Notes: a model not told the origin generated them from the sequence alone. Numbered from the stretch's first letter, positions 33,702 to 48,422 are shown. The stretch: DNA of 64,000 nt from Prosapia bicincta (GCA_036971475.1 JBAIZL010000002.1:45878729-45942728); one strand, 5' to 3'. Translations and numbers: made by a program.

Positions 33702-36615
33702 CGAATGTGTATATATTGTAACACTAATATTAATATTTTATTAAATTAAAATGAAATTTTCTTTTGACTCGATATTTAGGGCTTATCATTTATCCGATTT
33801 TCTTATGACTTTTCCAAGATTTTCAGCAGTCCTATATCATACTGCATTTAGAAAGCAACATAAACTATTAATTAATAAAATAGAACTTGTATATAGCATA
33901 TAAATAATAAAGTATTCGATGCTTCAGAACACAGAGGAAACTGCATTTGAAAATAAACATACTTGGCTTAATCTTTAAACAATCACTAAGTGAAGACAAA
34001 AACAGCTGATAGAAATTACACACAATTAACATTTAGTTTTATATATAAATACAAACACATATGAACAAGGATTTACTAACTAGTATTTTAAAAAGAAACT
34101 CTTTAAAATTACTAAATTATTACTTGTTTGATTTATGCAACTATGGCCAAGATTGAGTAAAACATTTGCTGAGTTTGTTTATTTAATATTAGCGTTTCTA
34201 TTCAGTTGCAAAGTATTTTGATCTGTCTGTTGTATTTACAGTTGAACGCCAATAAGTTGAATAAAATACACCTGTTTATATGTAATATTTCTTACTGATT
34301 AATCGTCAGTCAAATTAATGTGGCCCGTCCGTGTTTGTGAAAGTGCGAACCCTTTTAAGTGGCCGAATTTCGGTTATTGACAGCTTTCAGTAAGGCGAAA
34401 GTGTATGGTATTTATGAGCATTTCGGAAAACACTGATTTGTATACGTCTACACATAGCGGACATGTGTCGTAATTTATAACCTAGAAAACCTGTTTCTAG
34501 ATCTTGTTTACGGTTTAATACGGTTTAATAATTTCAACATTGTGGTCTATGTGAGACGTTGTTAGTAATGAATTATACGTAGACCAGTATATATCAAAAT
34601 GAAAAATATTTTTTAATACCTGCCATAATCATATGTAATTTTTATTGTTTTTAGCAAATGACACACTACATATATATTCGGTAATAATTAAGAAATGCTA
34701 CTAAATACTGGTTTTATTTTCCCGTACAAGTATTTTGCCAAAGAAGTTTAACCGTATTACTCAGACAGCTAAAAAGGTTTATTTTTTGGGTTTGAAATAT
34801 TATTTTAGGTCTTCGTGTTAGAATATTAGAAGATTGATGATTTCACGATACTAATCTATCATCGATAATGTATGACGAAAGGTTTTTTCATTGCTTCCAG
34901 TCATCTGAAATTAGCTGCAAAAAACAAAACTCTAGCAATTCAATTACGAAATAATAAATCCAACTAAAATTAACATGAACGAAATGTATTAAAATTAAAT
35001 GTAATTACACTTCAATTCGTCAAATTAAAAAGAAAATATAGGAAATAAAATACAATTATTATTTATTAAATAGGTTTCTCACAGATGTAGTTAAAATAAA
35101 ATGTCACACATATAACACATTATATAAATATCAAACGTACGATCATGATACCCCTAGAGGTTATAATTAAGGAATAATATACTTCGCAAAATTATTAAGT
35201 GGAAATTTACATAACTAAACAGCTTTAGGCGTGCCTTCAGCCCTTTTGGGCCACAGCTACTTGCCAATTTTCTCCTAATTGAATCAACCTATCATTAATC
35301 AAAGAAATTAAGTTATGTGATATCAAGATAATATTTTCATGCCTTGACAGATTTGACTTTCCTTAACTTGATATTTAAAAGAGACACCCATTGAATAAAA
35401 CAAACCGTCACCTAATTAGTATACGCTCGTTGAAATATATATGTATTATATATTTATAAGGATTGTATGGAATATAAATATAAATGTATACATTAAAAAA
35501 ATTATTTTGAATAACTTATATATAAATCCTAAAATCCGAACCAAGTTAAACCACCAACAAAAATACTTTTCAAATTGATTGGACTTTAATGAACTATGGG
35601 TGTGTGTGCGTATCATTATTAAAAATAAATATCTTCTAAAGTTTACATACAAATAAATAAAAATTACATTACGTAAAATATCATTTTATTTTTCTTAAAA
35701 TACAATGTAACTATTGCATCTCTTTATAGTAAGAATCGTGCATTTCAATGACAGGATCAGTGAAGGTAGCCTTATTTGCATTAACGTAAAAAAATAAATA
35801 AATAACAAAATAATAAATATGAGAACAAAAAATGACTAATCGTATATGAGAGGATTAAAAAGAGATGAGTTTAATTAAAAATATGTAGAGATCTCAGACT
35901 TATGCACAATGCAGAGCCATTGTAAATTAGACATTGAACCTAACAATGGAATTAGTTATTTGTTATACAATTTTCAAATAAATATTTGTAAAAAATGTAA
36001 TAAACTTTTTTTTGTATGTAAAATTTATTTGAAGAATTAAAGCGTTTGAACAGGTTTTAAAAAGCTAACTTCTTTAAATCTAAATTAATAGTAAATTATT
36101 CAAGGAAGAAATTATTAACACTTTCAGATAATATTTTGTTGAAAGTAATAAATAATTACCAACACAGTATAAGGTTTTGGTTGAAATAAAATTAAAGCAG
36201 CGTCAATAATATTTGGGAACCATCAGAGGGACTCTATTTGATCTTAAATTGTTTAACGGAAAGAAAGAATCAAGTTACGATGCTAGGAGATTTTTTCTCG
36301 TGTAGGTCTATCTATACTTTCAAATTTGCAAAGCTATTATCTTTTTCAAACTAAAACATTCTTTCAAAATTTTAATGTTTTTTTGTAAAGACTGCCTAAA
36401 GAATGTAAGAAGTATATCTGAAGGATTTTATAGTTCACTCGAAGGTTGACTGAGAGATACAGATTTTTCGTCCTTTATATGTACTTTTTGTTTTTGAGAG
36501 AACTGTAATACTGCTCTAGAAAGTTGACTCTCAAGTATATAATATCTCTCTTAAATATATATAGGTTAGTTATATAGGTAGAGCGTTCTAGTAGAGCTTA
36601 AAGCTTATTTAGAAA
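33699..36615. other. No gene seen
   Basis: AT-rich. Small mixed segments at 34310-34400 and 35220-35280 have no convincing frame. A short GTGTGTGTGCG is at 35599. Confidence 0.55.
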
Positions 36616-36799
36616 TTTTTGGACTAGATAGGAGACTGACAGACTTACCTAATTGCAATAGTCCAAATTGCAATCTCTTGGAAATAAACACATATAAAAA
36701 TAGTTCAATAGTGTGTTAAGTTTTTATATGTGTTTATTTCCAAGAGATTGCAGTTTTGGACTATTGCTAAGTCTGTCAGTCTCCTATCTAGTCCAAAAA
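36616..36799. repeat. Long inverted repeat, about 80-bp arms, no hammerhead
   Basis: The left arm 36616-36700 and right arm 36721-36799 match except for a seven-base AATTAGG-type segment present only on the left and a few point differences; the loop is 20 nt. Outer ends are TTTTTGGACTAGATAGGAG and its complement; inner ends are CACATATAAAAA and its complement. Neither arm has the CTGANGA or GAAA core of the other foldbacks. Like them it adjoins a TA tract (36804 on). A different foldback family or the inverted tail of another element is likely. Confidence 0.9.
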
Positions 36800-36801
36800 C
36801 T

Positions 36802-36803
<2 letters not shown>

Positions 36804-36894
<91 letters not shown>

Positions 36895-36926
36895 GTGTGT
36901 GTATGTGTGTGTGTGTGTGTGTGTAT
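36804..36926. repeat. Compound microsatellite TA-CA-TA-TG, itself palindromic
   Basis: (TA)n, (CA)n, (TA)n and (TG)n in order. CA followed by TA followed by TG is self-complementary, so a hairpin of about 65 bp can form at the right half. Confidence 0.96.
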
Positions 36927-38620
36927 GTTGAGACGGTCTACCGTACCCAGCGCACGCAGACTCTAGCTCTTGGACGTTGTTTTGATCCGGAACCACACAT
37001 TCCTGTAGACCGCCGACACAGGTAAAATTTGAAACAAGTAGATCTGACACGAACCAGAACCTGTACTGCTGCTTGCCAAATTCTGCCAGAGAACCAGTCA
37101 CTGGACTTTGATTATAAAAACCTAACGTACTGATATTTAACCCTTTGAGTCACTATATTTCGGTTGACAATTTTATTTAAAGAGATCACAAAGCTTAGTG
37201 ACCAAATTGTAGAATTATTTAAGAAGTTTGTTTACTGGAAAATAAATTTAACTCTTAGACGTAAGTTAGTAAAAACCATTGATTTTTATTTATATAATAT
37301 ATTTTTTAGTCCATGAATTTTAATAACTTTTTAATTATATATAAAAAACTGTTTTAAAATTTATAATTTTAATTTAAAAATTCTTAAAATATTGACAATA
37401 TTTAATAATAATATAACGTTACTTATTTTCTATCCTGTAATACTTTTAACAACTCAATAAGCCAGCCTGTAACGTTCATTTTACCCTACTTACAGTTCAT
37501 TTTGCGTAACTTTTTTTTTATCATTTTCGATACACGTAACAAAGCGCGACGCGTAATATTATAATTAGGAAAACAGAAAGCACTTTGCACACCGATGTTA
37601 ATATGTTCAGTTTTAGGGGGTGTAACCCTAAAACTTACTCCGGGAAACACGAATTCTACATTTCGGAGTCACCACTTGCCTTTAGCCGCACATTGTCTAT
37701 TTAACACAGTTCAAAAACAATTCCTAGCCCGACATCGTACCTTCTTTGGTGATATTTCCGGACTGTCTCGCGTTGGTTAGCGTTCCTTCAACTCGCCTTT
37801 TGATATTGCTGACTCTGCACTTGCTGGCATCCCACATCTCTCTCTCCCTTCATGTTTATGAACAAATGATCTATTTTCGTTACAATTTTTTAATTTTATT
37901 TTTGGTGCGATTAAACGATTTTTTATATCTTTAACCTCTCTCAGAATTCTTCCACTGATCAAAATGAAATGTCGACGGCGTTTCTACGTGAAAATTGGAA
38001 TTTGACATAATTAAACACGGCCTTTGTCACTGGGAAATTACATCGCGTCTCTTTTAAAATGACTTGACTTTCAGGTTTTAAGTTGAGAAAAAACATTTCA
38101 AATTATTATTATTTTTTTAATATAGTTATTCAAAATTAGGAGTTTTTAAATTTTTAATTTCTCTTACACGTTTTCAGTTGTTTGGATAGTTATAACGTGT
38201 GTTTGTGAGTGTGTGTGTATTTCATCAAATCAATTTCAGTAAATCAAAACTATACAATATAAAATTTAAGCTTACTTTCTACAATTTCACATGAACCTAA
38301 TACAGCTACCCTGAGAGCAATACAATAAATTATATGAAAATTAAGTAAAGTAGTAGAATAAGATTGAGAGTCTCTTGAAGGTCTGAGATAATTTAATTAA
38401 ATTATATTAAGAGCATGTAGTTTGTGTGTTATTTCAGTGCAATCCAGAGAATCAATATTATAAATAATATCAATAGTAAGTGGCGTTCAAAACCTAATCC
38501 TATTTTTTAAAATAACAATTAGTAATAATAATTGAATAAATAAATTTATCACATTTGCAAGATATTAAGTATGATTTAATTGTAAATTAGCAAAACATCC
38601 CACGAGACAACAGCAATTGT

Positions 38621-38622
<2 letters not shown>
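36927..38622. other. No gene seen; G+C-richer patches at 36927-37100 and 37540-37860
   Basis: The first patch contains CACAGGTAAAA at about 37015-37026, a splice-donor-like word, but the frames before it are short and unrecognised. The second is mixed sequence with several 61-62 codon frames on both strands that conflict with one another. Neither can be assigned. Confidence 0.4.
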
Positions 38623-38713
<91 letters not shown>

Positions 38714-38728
38714 GAGAGACAGAGAGAG
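38623..38728. repeat. Compound microsatellite TA-GA
   Basis: (TA)n at 38623-38680 followed by (GA)n with GGGA and CAGA interruptions to 38728. Confidence 0.97.
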
Positions 38729-40655
38729 CCTATATTTAAAGTAGGTCTACTTACACAGGAATTTCTATATATTTGAAAGTTGACTCTTTGTTTTTTAATA
38801 AGTTATTTTTGTATCATTGACTACAATGAACAGTCTACTTCTGTAAAACTTTAGTTACAAAATCTTTACACACATACTGCATGTGCTAAATTTTTTTATT
38901 ACCTAATGCAATGTTCAATAGAGGTTTTGTTTCTCCTCTATTCATTTTCTTTTTACCAAAAGGTGCTTTTTGGAATATACTTTAACTTATGATCTGTTAC
39001 TCTATATTCAGTGTTGCAATCATTCTTAACCTTGGGACATTTTAAAAATTTATTCAGGTCTACAGGTATTTGTAAAAAAACCCGTTATATGTTTACTAGA
39101 GAGAAAAATTGTAATAGGTTTAAGTGTTTCAATTTTTTTTTTTTTTTTTTTGCTATTGTTACCTGCTTCATATGCATAGCTGATCTCGTCCTTTGTAAGT
39201 TGTTTATCAAGAATAATGTAAATCTATTGATCTTCTTTGGTAGACAGAGGAACAAATGAAGTAACAAAAGTGAGAATACTACGAAAATAATAAAAACAAT
39301 TTATTAATAAAATATCCCCAAAAAACATTATGTTGTTACTGAAATAAAGAACGAAAACAAATTAATAATTAACTGTGAAACTTAAACTTTCCTGAGTTTG
39401 TTTCTACGAAATTGACTAGTTCTACTGCAGTTTATAATGTTGTTTTCTGTTTGGCACGCACTTCCAGACCATACTTAAAGACCGCTTCACAAAGGACGCT
39501 AGTCACAACCAGGATGGACGGGAAGACGACATTAAAACAAAAGAGTCGTCTCCAAGAGGGCGCCACTGGTGCTAATGAGAGCTCAATGTCTTGTCTCTAA
39601 GAGAAATCCGATACTGCACCATTGTCCGAAGGTCTCATCCTATGCGGTCTTTATTTTAACATTTCCATTATTGCAGGGAGACAGTTGATCAGCAGCAGAC
39701 CACGTGCGACATCCAATCCGCACACCTGTCTGTATCGCCACTAGTGTATTGTTATTCGGAAAAGCGATGTTTAAAAAAAGCTTTATGTTTAGATAGAACG
39801 AGTGTGGAGGGTCGAGAGTTGATAATGATAAATATACCGTGTCACAAGAGAGTAGGTTATGGCTTCACTCTCTTAATAAAGACAAGCAATAACAGTGTCT
39901 GAAATGTCTCTAGTCATTTAAGTCTACACTTTGACATTTAACTGAAAAAACATAAAAAATATTTAATATCCAACTTGTTAATAAATACAACTTTAAGGTG
40001 ACCTATTATATCTGTTTATGACTATAAAGGACTTATATGTTTTCAAAATATTTATAAAAACAATATTTATAGCTGTTTTCTATAAGAATTAATTGTAAAA
40101 GCAGTTTAATCATGGAGTTTTCAGACATAGTAAACTATTACCTTTCGTTGAAAACCCGTAGGATTTGTACATTGTTCGTCAAATGAAATTTGATAAAAGT
40201 TACAAAATTGTGTCTGAATAGGTATAGGCATGATTTTTTCTCACATTCTAAGAATAATGACTAATTTTTCACATATTAGTTTAACTTATTAACAAGTCAA
40301 AATTTCTATTGTTTCAAGAATAATTTGCTAAAGAGAATAAGTATTTACTAATTTAAATTTTTTTCAATAAGAATTTTCAAAAGTTATTTATTTTCAGGCG
40401 AAGAGCACAATACTTTAATTATTGTCAAAAATGGGTTGTGACTCATGGATAGAATAAAATTTCAGGGCGGAAATGTTTGTGAATTTTTGAGAATAATGTG
40501 AACTTTCTATTATTAACGTAGATAAGTAACCTAATTATAAATTAATTGAGTTTAGGGTACAAAATGGCTTGGCATAATTCTTTAGCCAAAACTGGGCAAG
40601 GAACAAGAGTAAGAGGGAGATTACGGAAGTATTAGACTATATGGATTCAAAGACT
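38729..40655. other. No gene seen; mixed patch at 39430-39860
   Basis: A T18 homopolymer run at about 39133-39150 lies in AT-rich sequence. The patch at 39430-39860 includes a 62-codon plus-strand frame (39412-39600) without recognisable motifs, and could be a conserved non-coding block. Confidence 0.45.
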
Positions 40656-40924
40656 ATATGGAGTATGGGATCTATTAGCGTTTTAAGGCGAGGTCTGAAG
40701 ATTGGTGAGATATGGAGTATGGCATTTATTAGGACTTTAAGGAGTGGTCTGAAGATTGGGGAGATATGGAGTATGGGATCTTTAGGACTTTAAGACAAGA
40801 TCTGAAGATTGGGGAGATATGGAGTATGAGATCTATTAGGACTTCAAGGCGAGGTCTGAAGATTGAGGAGATATGGAGTATGGGATCTATTAGGACTTTA
40901 AGGCGAGGTCTGAAGATTGGAGAG
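40656..40924. repeat. 54-bp tandem repeat, five units
   Basis: Units start at 40656, 40710, 40764, 40817 and 40871, with one unit a base shorter. Each has ATATGGAGTATGGGATCTAT, then TAGGACTTTAAGGCGAGG, then TCTGAAGATTGG. Point differences are spread among units. Although 54 is a multiple of three, the units contain in-frame stops and the 53-bp unit breaks phase, so a protein repeat is unlikely. Confidence 0.95.
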
Positions 40925-42050
40925 GTGTAGTGGAACCGCCGAGGTCCCGGTTCGGAAACTATTACCAGGTTCCTCCGCTAAATAAGCTTAGTGAAGAGAA
41001 AAAGTGAATAAATTATGCCCGGGTGGGTGAATATCCTTAGGGAAAAATTGTTCTATTTGTTGCAGTTTTCTCATAATTTACTAAAAATTATAATTCAATA
41101 AAATTATAGTATTCCTACATGAAACATAGAAAGGTATCACAATTTTAAAATATGGAGTTTAATACTTACTTAAATTAGTTAGAACGAATATTTTGTTTTA
41201 ATTATAAAGTACAGTATTATAAATTACCGACAACCAGTCAACAATTTAATCTTAGTAAAAAAAAAGTTCAAGTGATATATAACGTGGCAACATAAGAAAT
41301 AAATTTAAAATTAAATAGATGATGAAAGTTAGATTTATAATGAAGTAAGTATTCAAATCATTTTACACAATTCAATTCCCAGTATTTTCGGTGGAAATGT
41401 TTATCTTTTTTTTTAAGAAGAGTTTGTTTACTCTACATTATTTAGACGCAAGTGCTTCTGTTTCGGCGACTACAGTGGTTTTGGCCGTAGCCTTAGCAAA
41501 GTCTAAAACTAGTTGTTTTTTTTGACGGTTATAAATTGAACATGATCAGAAAAATATCAGATTTTACCATTATGCAAAACATAAACCTTAAAATATAAAG
41601 AAAGGTTTTACAAATTTACTAATCTGGGAGTGATTACAAAGCTATTTATGAGTCTAAATCTCGCTCACACTTTATCCATAAGAAATTTCAAGTCATGGGC
41701 AAGATATAGCCGTTTCTTTAAATACTGTATTACACTTTTTCTTGCCCGCAGCTATTGTCATCAATTTTAGACGAAGACATCATTGTGTTAGTCAAAAATC
41801 ACATACCTGTATATCCTCTAGCTAGGCCTACAGTAACAACTAACTGGGGCTTTATACTTTCCTGCTACGGCGACCATGAAGTTAATGGAAATGCAAAGGG
41901 TGCTGTGAATATCTGGGCATAAGAAAAACAACATAGAATGACAATGACGAGAAATTCTACGTCAAATATACATTTTAAGAACGTATAGATTTACATTTGA
42001 ACGTATAAATATAAAATTATAAAAATATGTTCTGAAATATTTCTCCAGTA
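40925..42050. other. No gene seen
   Basis: AT-rich with mixed segments at 40925-41030 and 41440-41520. A TAGGCCTA palindrome is at 41823. Confidence 0.55.
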
Positions 42051-42418
42051 AATTTTGAGTAAATGTTTTAACTTGATTTTTTAAATATACTTACTAGCTA
42101 TATTAATTGTTTTTAAACAATTACCTTTTAATTTAAAGAACTGTAATTTTTCTGACGTTAATCATTAAAAAAATTATTTATGAAAATCAACAATCAACTC
42201 CGAAAAATGTAAACATTATTCTACTTCTTAAATCAATTTTGAGTAAATGTTTTAACTTGATTTTTTAAATATACTTACTAGCTATATTAATTGTTTTTAA
42301 ACAATTACCTTTTAATTTAAAGAACTGTAATTTTTCTGACGTTAATCATTAAAAAAATTATTTATGAAAATCAACAATCAACTCCAAAAAATGTAAACAT
42401 TATTCTACTTCTTAAATC
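42051..42418. repeat. 184-bp tandem duplication, two almost identical copies
   Basis: 42051-42234 is repeated at 42235-42418. I see one clear substitution (CCGAAAAATG against CCAAAAAATG) and a difference at the last bases. The unit is AT-rich and non-coding. Either a very recent duplication or an assembly artefact such as a haplotype or read-overlap error. Confidence 0.95.
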
Positions 42419-45400
42419 GATTTTTAAAATGAGTGGATGTGATTTTAGGTGTTTGTTCAGTTTATTTAGATAAATTTAAGTTTTGAAATAATTTGTTGAG
42501 TTCCTCAAGAGTATTTACTCTTCTCATCAATATAAAATGAACTTATCTTTATAGGCCTACATCTTAGTATAGGCCTACTCATCTTTTATAAAGTGAATAT
42601 AAAATATTACCCTAATTTAACATTTTCAAATTTGTTCAATTCATTAAATACATTTCTGTAAAGATCATCTCTGATCAGTCTTTTAAGTTTTATGAGCTTC
42701 AGACATCTACATCAATCTTAGCGACTAATGCTTTCCACCCATCAAGTTAGCTGATGGCAAAGCTATTTACTTTTGTAAATAATTGGCGTACTCCATGAGC
42801 AGTCGCTAAAGTCTTACTAACATTTCTGTATTAATTTTCGTTGTCCCCAAGTTTACTCTTCAAGTTAACTTTAGACAAAGTACTGACGATAACGCCACGT
42901 TTAAACAGCGCACTTCAGTACACTGAGGAACAAAGTGTTTAATGTATGGTGCAAAGCTCATCGCTATTTATCTGACAGTAGATAAAACTACAGTATGACC
43001 ATAAGTTCAAAATTAATTTTGGGAGTTCATCATGCGCATTTGTGAATTGGGTAGTAGTTGAGGCGCTTTGCTCTAAGCTGCCTTTGTTGTATCAACTACG
43101 GTATACGTAATGTAACTCATTTATATAAGTGTGTAACCTAATATATTTTGTCACACTTTCGGAGGGAGGAGTTTATTTGTAGAAAAATAATTACTGTAAT
43201 AAAAACAATAAATATTAAGAAAATTAAATAAAACAAATTGGTAATGAGTTTGAACAGAAACTAAATAAAACAGATTGTGATGTAAATAAATGGCAGTCTA
43301 AGTCGGAGGAATTACCTTGAAGGGGCGAAAATAAAGATTCCCCTAAAATAGAACAGTTAATGTCGGATCTGGAGCTTAGCACCACACCGCTTTCTTAGAT
43401 AAGGCTGAGTAATCTTTGAGCCTAGAGGATTACAAGGACCGTTTAAGTGACCGAATGGATGGAACTATCGATTGTCCTTTGAGATCTTTTTGATCTTAAG
43501 TATTATAACTTCATAAAAATTAGGTTCTTTTTATACTAGACACGCCATAATAATAATGTAATGTTGCAAAGATTCTTCAATTTTTGTATATTTCACATTT
43601 AAACTGCAAATTAAGAACAAGTTTGAATTGTGATGTGGAACATTTTAGTTACGTTATAATTTCTAAACCAAAACTTTGAAATAATTATGAAATAGTGAAC
43701 CTGAATTAGAAGTGAAAACTTGAATTAAAAATGTAGTTTATAGGGAAGGAAAACTTATTGTTAAAAAATATGTTTGGCGAATTAAACTGTACTTGATTCT
43801 TAAAACTTCTTGCTTTAATCAAAAGAAATTCACTTAAAACATTGGAATACGGGAAAAATATATCATGCATTTTAATTATATTGAATTAATTAGAGAATTA
43901 AATAATAACAGAGTAACAAATTATATCTTATCACTTAATTTGATTAAATATACAACTTTTCTGAATATATAAGAGATTTAATTTGGGGATTATTTACACC
44001 GGAGCTTCTGACTATCTTCGATGTTGACCAAGGAACTTATCTCCTAATGGTCATTACACAACATTCATAGTCAGGACTATTATTTAAATAAGTTTACATT
44101 TAAATACATATAACTTGATCAATAGTGATTTAAAATCATTATTATCATACAAATTGTTTTACAATCATTATGTGTAGTCTTGGATAGTTTTATTGAGATA
44201 TCGATGAAAATCATTTAGTGCTATCGACACAATTTGTGTCGAAACAACTCTTGAGTTCAGGGAGTCCTTACTTATTAAATTCAAAAATTATTTATACTCC
44301 AGATTGTGTGAGGTTTAAATAAATTAGCTCTTAGTGTTTTTAAACATACTGTTCTAACATCACTGAATCGTCACTAAAATCGTTACTGATGACGGCGTAG
44401 CTATTAAAATAGTATTTGATTAGGCTAAAGTTTGTTTCTGGGGAAGTTTTTATTTTACATATTCATTGTATTAATACAAAAACATTACATGTCGTTTAAT
44501 GTTTTCGTTATATGTTTTTAAAAATAAGAAGCACATAAATAGAAAATATATTGGATAAAGTAAACAATTTAATAATGAAAGTACCTTGAAAAATGTCTGT
44601 TGAAACCAATTACCATTGAACTGTAACTTAAAAATACAAGATGTGTTAAAATTATAATCTGGGCTAATCTCAATCGGGAGTATTATATATCTTACACATG
44701 TGGCTGCCAAACATTTTTTACCCAACACTTCCTTCTGAAAATAAAAACTTTTCTTGGCACCGCTACAGGAAATTTGCCATTATTTTGTAGGCAAAGCTTT
44801 AAGGCAATTTTTATGAATTAATTTTTCTTTACTACTACACTAAATGAAGTTTACATTAGGTTTCACTTTGTTTTATGTATAAACTACGAGGTTTTAATTT
44901 TCTTTTCTGAAATGTTTTTTTTTAATTTTTAGCTTGTTATAGCGCTATTATAAAAAAAACTTTAGAGTGTATAGGAAGAGACGTAATCAATTAGAAATCA
45001 AGAAGAAAATGCTTGACAATCTAGATATCAACGAATTTTAATTCCATGCTATATCGAATTTATTCTTATCGCCTTCATTTAGAGATTGTTTGAAAACATG
45101 TTTCAATCTTTTCAAATGCAAGTCCTATTTCGTATTCAGATATATGAAAGGCCCATCTAAATAATTTAAAAAACTAATGATTTCATATAAAGGCTGACTT
45201 ATTAATCATCGGTTACGTTTCTTCCTGCACTGACATTACCGATAACTTAAAATGATTGTCAAAGGGAAATCATTAAGTTTTCTAAATGTTAGCAGTATAT
45301 ATAATTGAAGTTTTAACTTCCTTATAACTACACCTATTATTAATAAATTATTATAATTAACTTGGAAGCCTGTTTATAGTTTAAAGTTAAAATTGAAAGT

Positions 45401-48117
45401 TTAAATATATAAATTACTAAAGAGTAATATTAAAATAAAATATGGAATTATAAACGTGAATTATAATATATTCTGTATTGTATACGCTTTATGCCTTTAC
45501 TATGGGACAATAGAATTTATAACAAATATATTTAACAATTGAACTATTAAAAACTTGTGTAAGGTTATGTTACGTTCTTTTTGACTTGTTTATGGTGGAT
45601 TTTATTTTATACATCAAATTATTTTAAGTTACATTTCTGTTGGTTTTGTAATAACTTATTGAAATTATTATGAGTTACGAAGTTATAACTTTTGTTAACT
45701 GCTAAGTAGTAAATAAGTTAATTTTTTTGTAAATTCAAATAGACATTGGACAAAAAATATGTTAATTATTAAAGCGAGAAAATGGTATCAATTGTGTTTG
45801 GATTAATAAGTTTGTTTATGCAAGTTTTAGTAGATTTTTCAGATCATATTTTATTATAATTTATTTTTAATTATTGCCATAATAATAGTTATAGCTTTCA
45901 AAAACAGTATTAGGCCTATTTGTAAATGCAATAGCCCGATGTTTAAGATATCATTATTAAAATTATTTTCCCTTTTTTCCTTTAATTACACTTGCTTTTT
46001 TCTCAATAATGGAGCTACAATAATGATTTATTTATATATTTATCGAATCTTATCAAAGTTTCATTATAACAATGAAAAGCCATAACAAAAAATCATTTAT
46101 GCTAGAAACGTCCTGTATTCTTTATATAAAAAAGTGTGATATCAATACATTATAATGAAAGAGAATGTGTTTATAGTTTATATTGTAAGAAAGAAACAAC
46201 AAACGAAAGTAAATGTAATATATAATTTTTAACATTTTAATAATTTGACGTAAGTTACATTCTAAATGCACAGAGGAACTTTGTATAAAATAAATCTGAT
46301 AAAGATAAAAAGAAATTATTATTGCAAACCAAATTGACAGACTTATTGACTTATTAGGCTTTTTTTCAAATATGGTTCATTTTCTAAACATGTTTTAGAA
46401 AACTAAAAAGAAAGGGGAGAAAAATATTTAATTAATTTTGAAATAAAATATTGTTTTACCAAACCAAACCAACTGGTTTTCAAATATTTACTCCAATATA
46501 TTTGACAATGTTTAACAATCTAATACAACGCCCAAGGGACGCACTTTCATATTAATAGATCATCCAAGATAATTAAGTCACATTAATGCGCAACAATGTT
46601 TGTTTAAAAGAAAAACTACCAACAATGTACGTCCACGAGTTTGTGTAAATTCTCTTCTGCCAGAAACAAAAGAAGAAGTTTTAACAACGAAATTCACGCA
46701 TGAAGTAATTTGTTAATTATATTATTTTCCTTTTATGTTACAATTTTGACAAAAAAAGAATATAAGAAGAAATGCTGTCAGTTTCAGGAAAATCCGAAAG
46801 TCCAACGCCCATGCAAACCCGCATGCTACAATTCTCTCGTTTAGTTTCCTTTATTTTATGTGTTTAGAAAAACATTCGTTTACAACACAAACAGTAACAC
46901 TCTTTGACTGTCTGGCTTTTATTCCAGAACTTTATGGTATAGTGTACGATATTTTCTTTAAAGTGGAGTTAATCTTGCATTGTTAAATATGGGAAGAAAA
47001 TTTGTATAATTTAATCTTAATATATTTCGTAAATTCTAAATACAATTTTATTTACTTAACCTACCACTAAGAATAAAAATATGAATGGAATTTTTAATTT
47101 TCAGAATGTTTATGGATAAACCTTTCTTAAAAATATTTTTCACCATAGATCACTAAATATATTTTCTATGTTATATTGACTACATTTATTCCTATTTCAG
47201 ATTACTTGGCGAATATTAGTGTGTTTGAAGAGGTGGAATAATTTGAGAAATATAACTAACCTTTTCCTTCTATCTAGACCATCTTCTTCATGATGTTGGT
47301 ATTAATAATGAACAATCTAAAAACCTCAACAAAAAATTCCTACACTTTTATATTTCTTAGAATTTTCAACCATATTTTCTCCTATTTCCTTAGATCTTGC
47401 CTCGAGTTATTAGCTGACGGTTCTATTTATCATGTCCAATCACATTAACAAGGCATAGTGATTTTCTAATATTTAGGCCGAACAATTTTATGTTTAAGCC
47501 TTTTCTATCCTTTGCAACACCTTCACAGTAGTACCTTACGCACATAGGAATACTCAGCATGAGTCTATAATATGACACATCAATAGGACGTAATCTTTTC
47601 CTTATATCCGCCTTTAACGTCTAGTCTTCCATTCTATACAAGAGAAAATACCTAATGCTTACCTAATAAACTTAATAATAATACTTAATACACGGAAAGT
47701 TCTTCAGTTTCATCGAACCAAAAACTACTTCATCCTTATGAACAGACTTCAAAGTGGTTCAATTCTAGATTATAACCTAGTCATTGTATCACAAATTATT
47801 ATCATTTACAATAAAAAACCTATTTTAGTATAAAGCCATTGATACACTCCTTGACATATATGTTGTATTTGGTAAACTTTGTCTCAAAATGTTTAATAAT
47901 AAGTTTGTTTTACTATTATTATAATTTTGTTTTTGTAAAATGTTACTTTTTGAACGTACAAAATTTGGAAAATTTCTGTACTGGCCATTTTGAAGCTGGT
48001 AATGATGTTTTTCTGAATAACCTTTATGTAATAGGCTATATCTAACGCGGGGGAAATATACTTTCGTGGAGACGCTGGGTCTTCGATTCTTTCCACCGCT
48101 CCACTTCGGCTGGGATG
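42419..48117. other. No gene seen; long AT-rich tract with two TAGGCCTA palindromes side by side
   Basis: TAGGCCTA occurs at 42552 and 42570, 18 bp apart, and again at 45911. Mixed patches at 42690-43110 and 43300-43480 lack a supported frame. At 44380 CTGATGACGGCGTAGC and near 47288 ATGATGTTGGTATT recall pieces of the hammerhead family but lack the remaining parts. An 85-codon minus-strand frame at 44471-44728 is unremarkable. Confidence 0.5.
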
Positions 48118-48190
48118 TCTTCTCTCTCTCTTTCTTTCCCTACCCCTCTCTTCCCCATCCCTCTCCCCACTCTCTCTCTCTATTTTTTTT
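48118..48190. repeat. CT-rich low-complexity tract
   Basis: TCTC and TCCC runs ending in T8; the 105-codon minus-strand frame reading GERDGEERGRE across it is a product of the repeat. Confidence 0.9.
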
Positions 48191-48422
48191 AACAGTAATA
48201 ACGTTCCCATATATACTTAATGGAACAAGTTGTCTGTAGTGTCTATTTAGTTTAATATTTATAGCTATTTGTGAAAAATATTAATAAAAATTTTATAAAA
48301 ATAAGGAAGCTTTAGACAAATTTTTAAAATCCATCATGGGAAACACTCCCTTAACGAATCCCACTTCCAACTTATGGTATCTTGAATAGGGTGAATAGTT
48401 TGAATTCAAAACGGGGAATTTA

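Noticed and set aside
44384..44402. CTGATGACGGCG as a hammerhead core
   Set aside because: No GAAA or stem I partner can be placed downstream.
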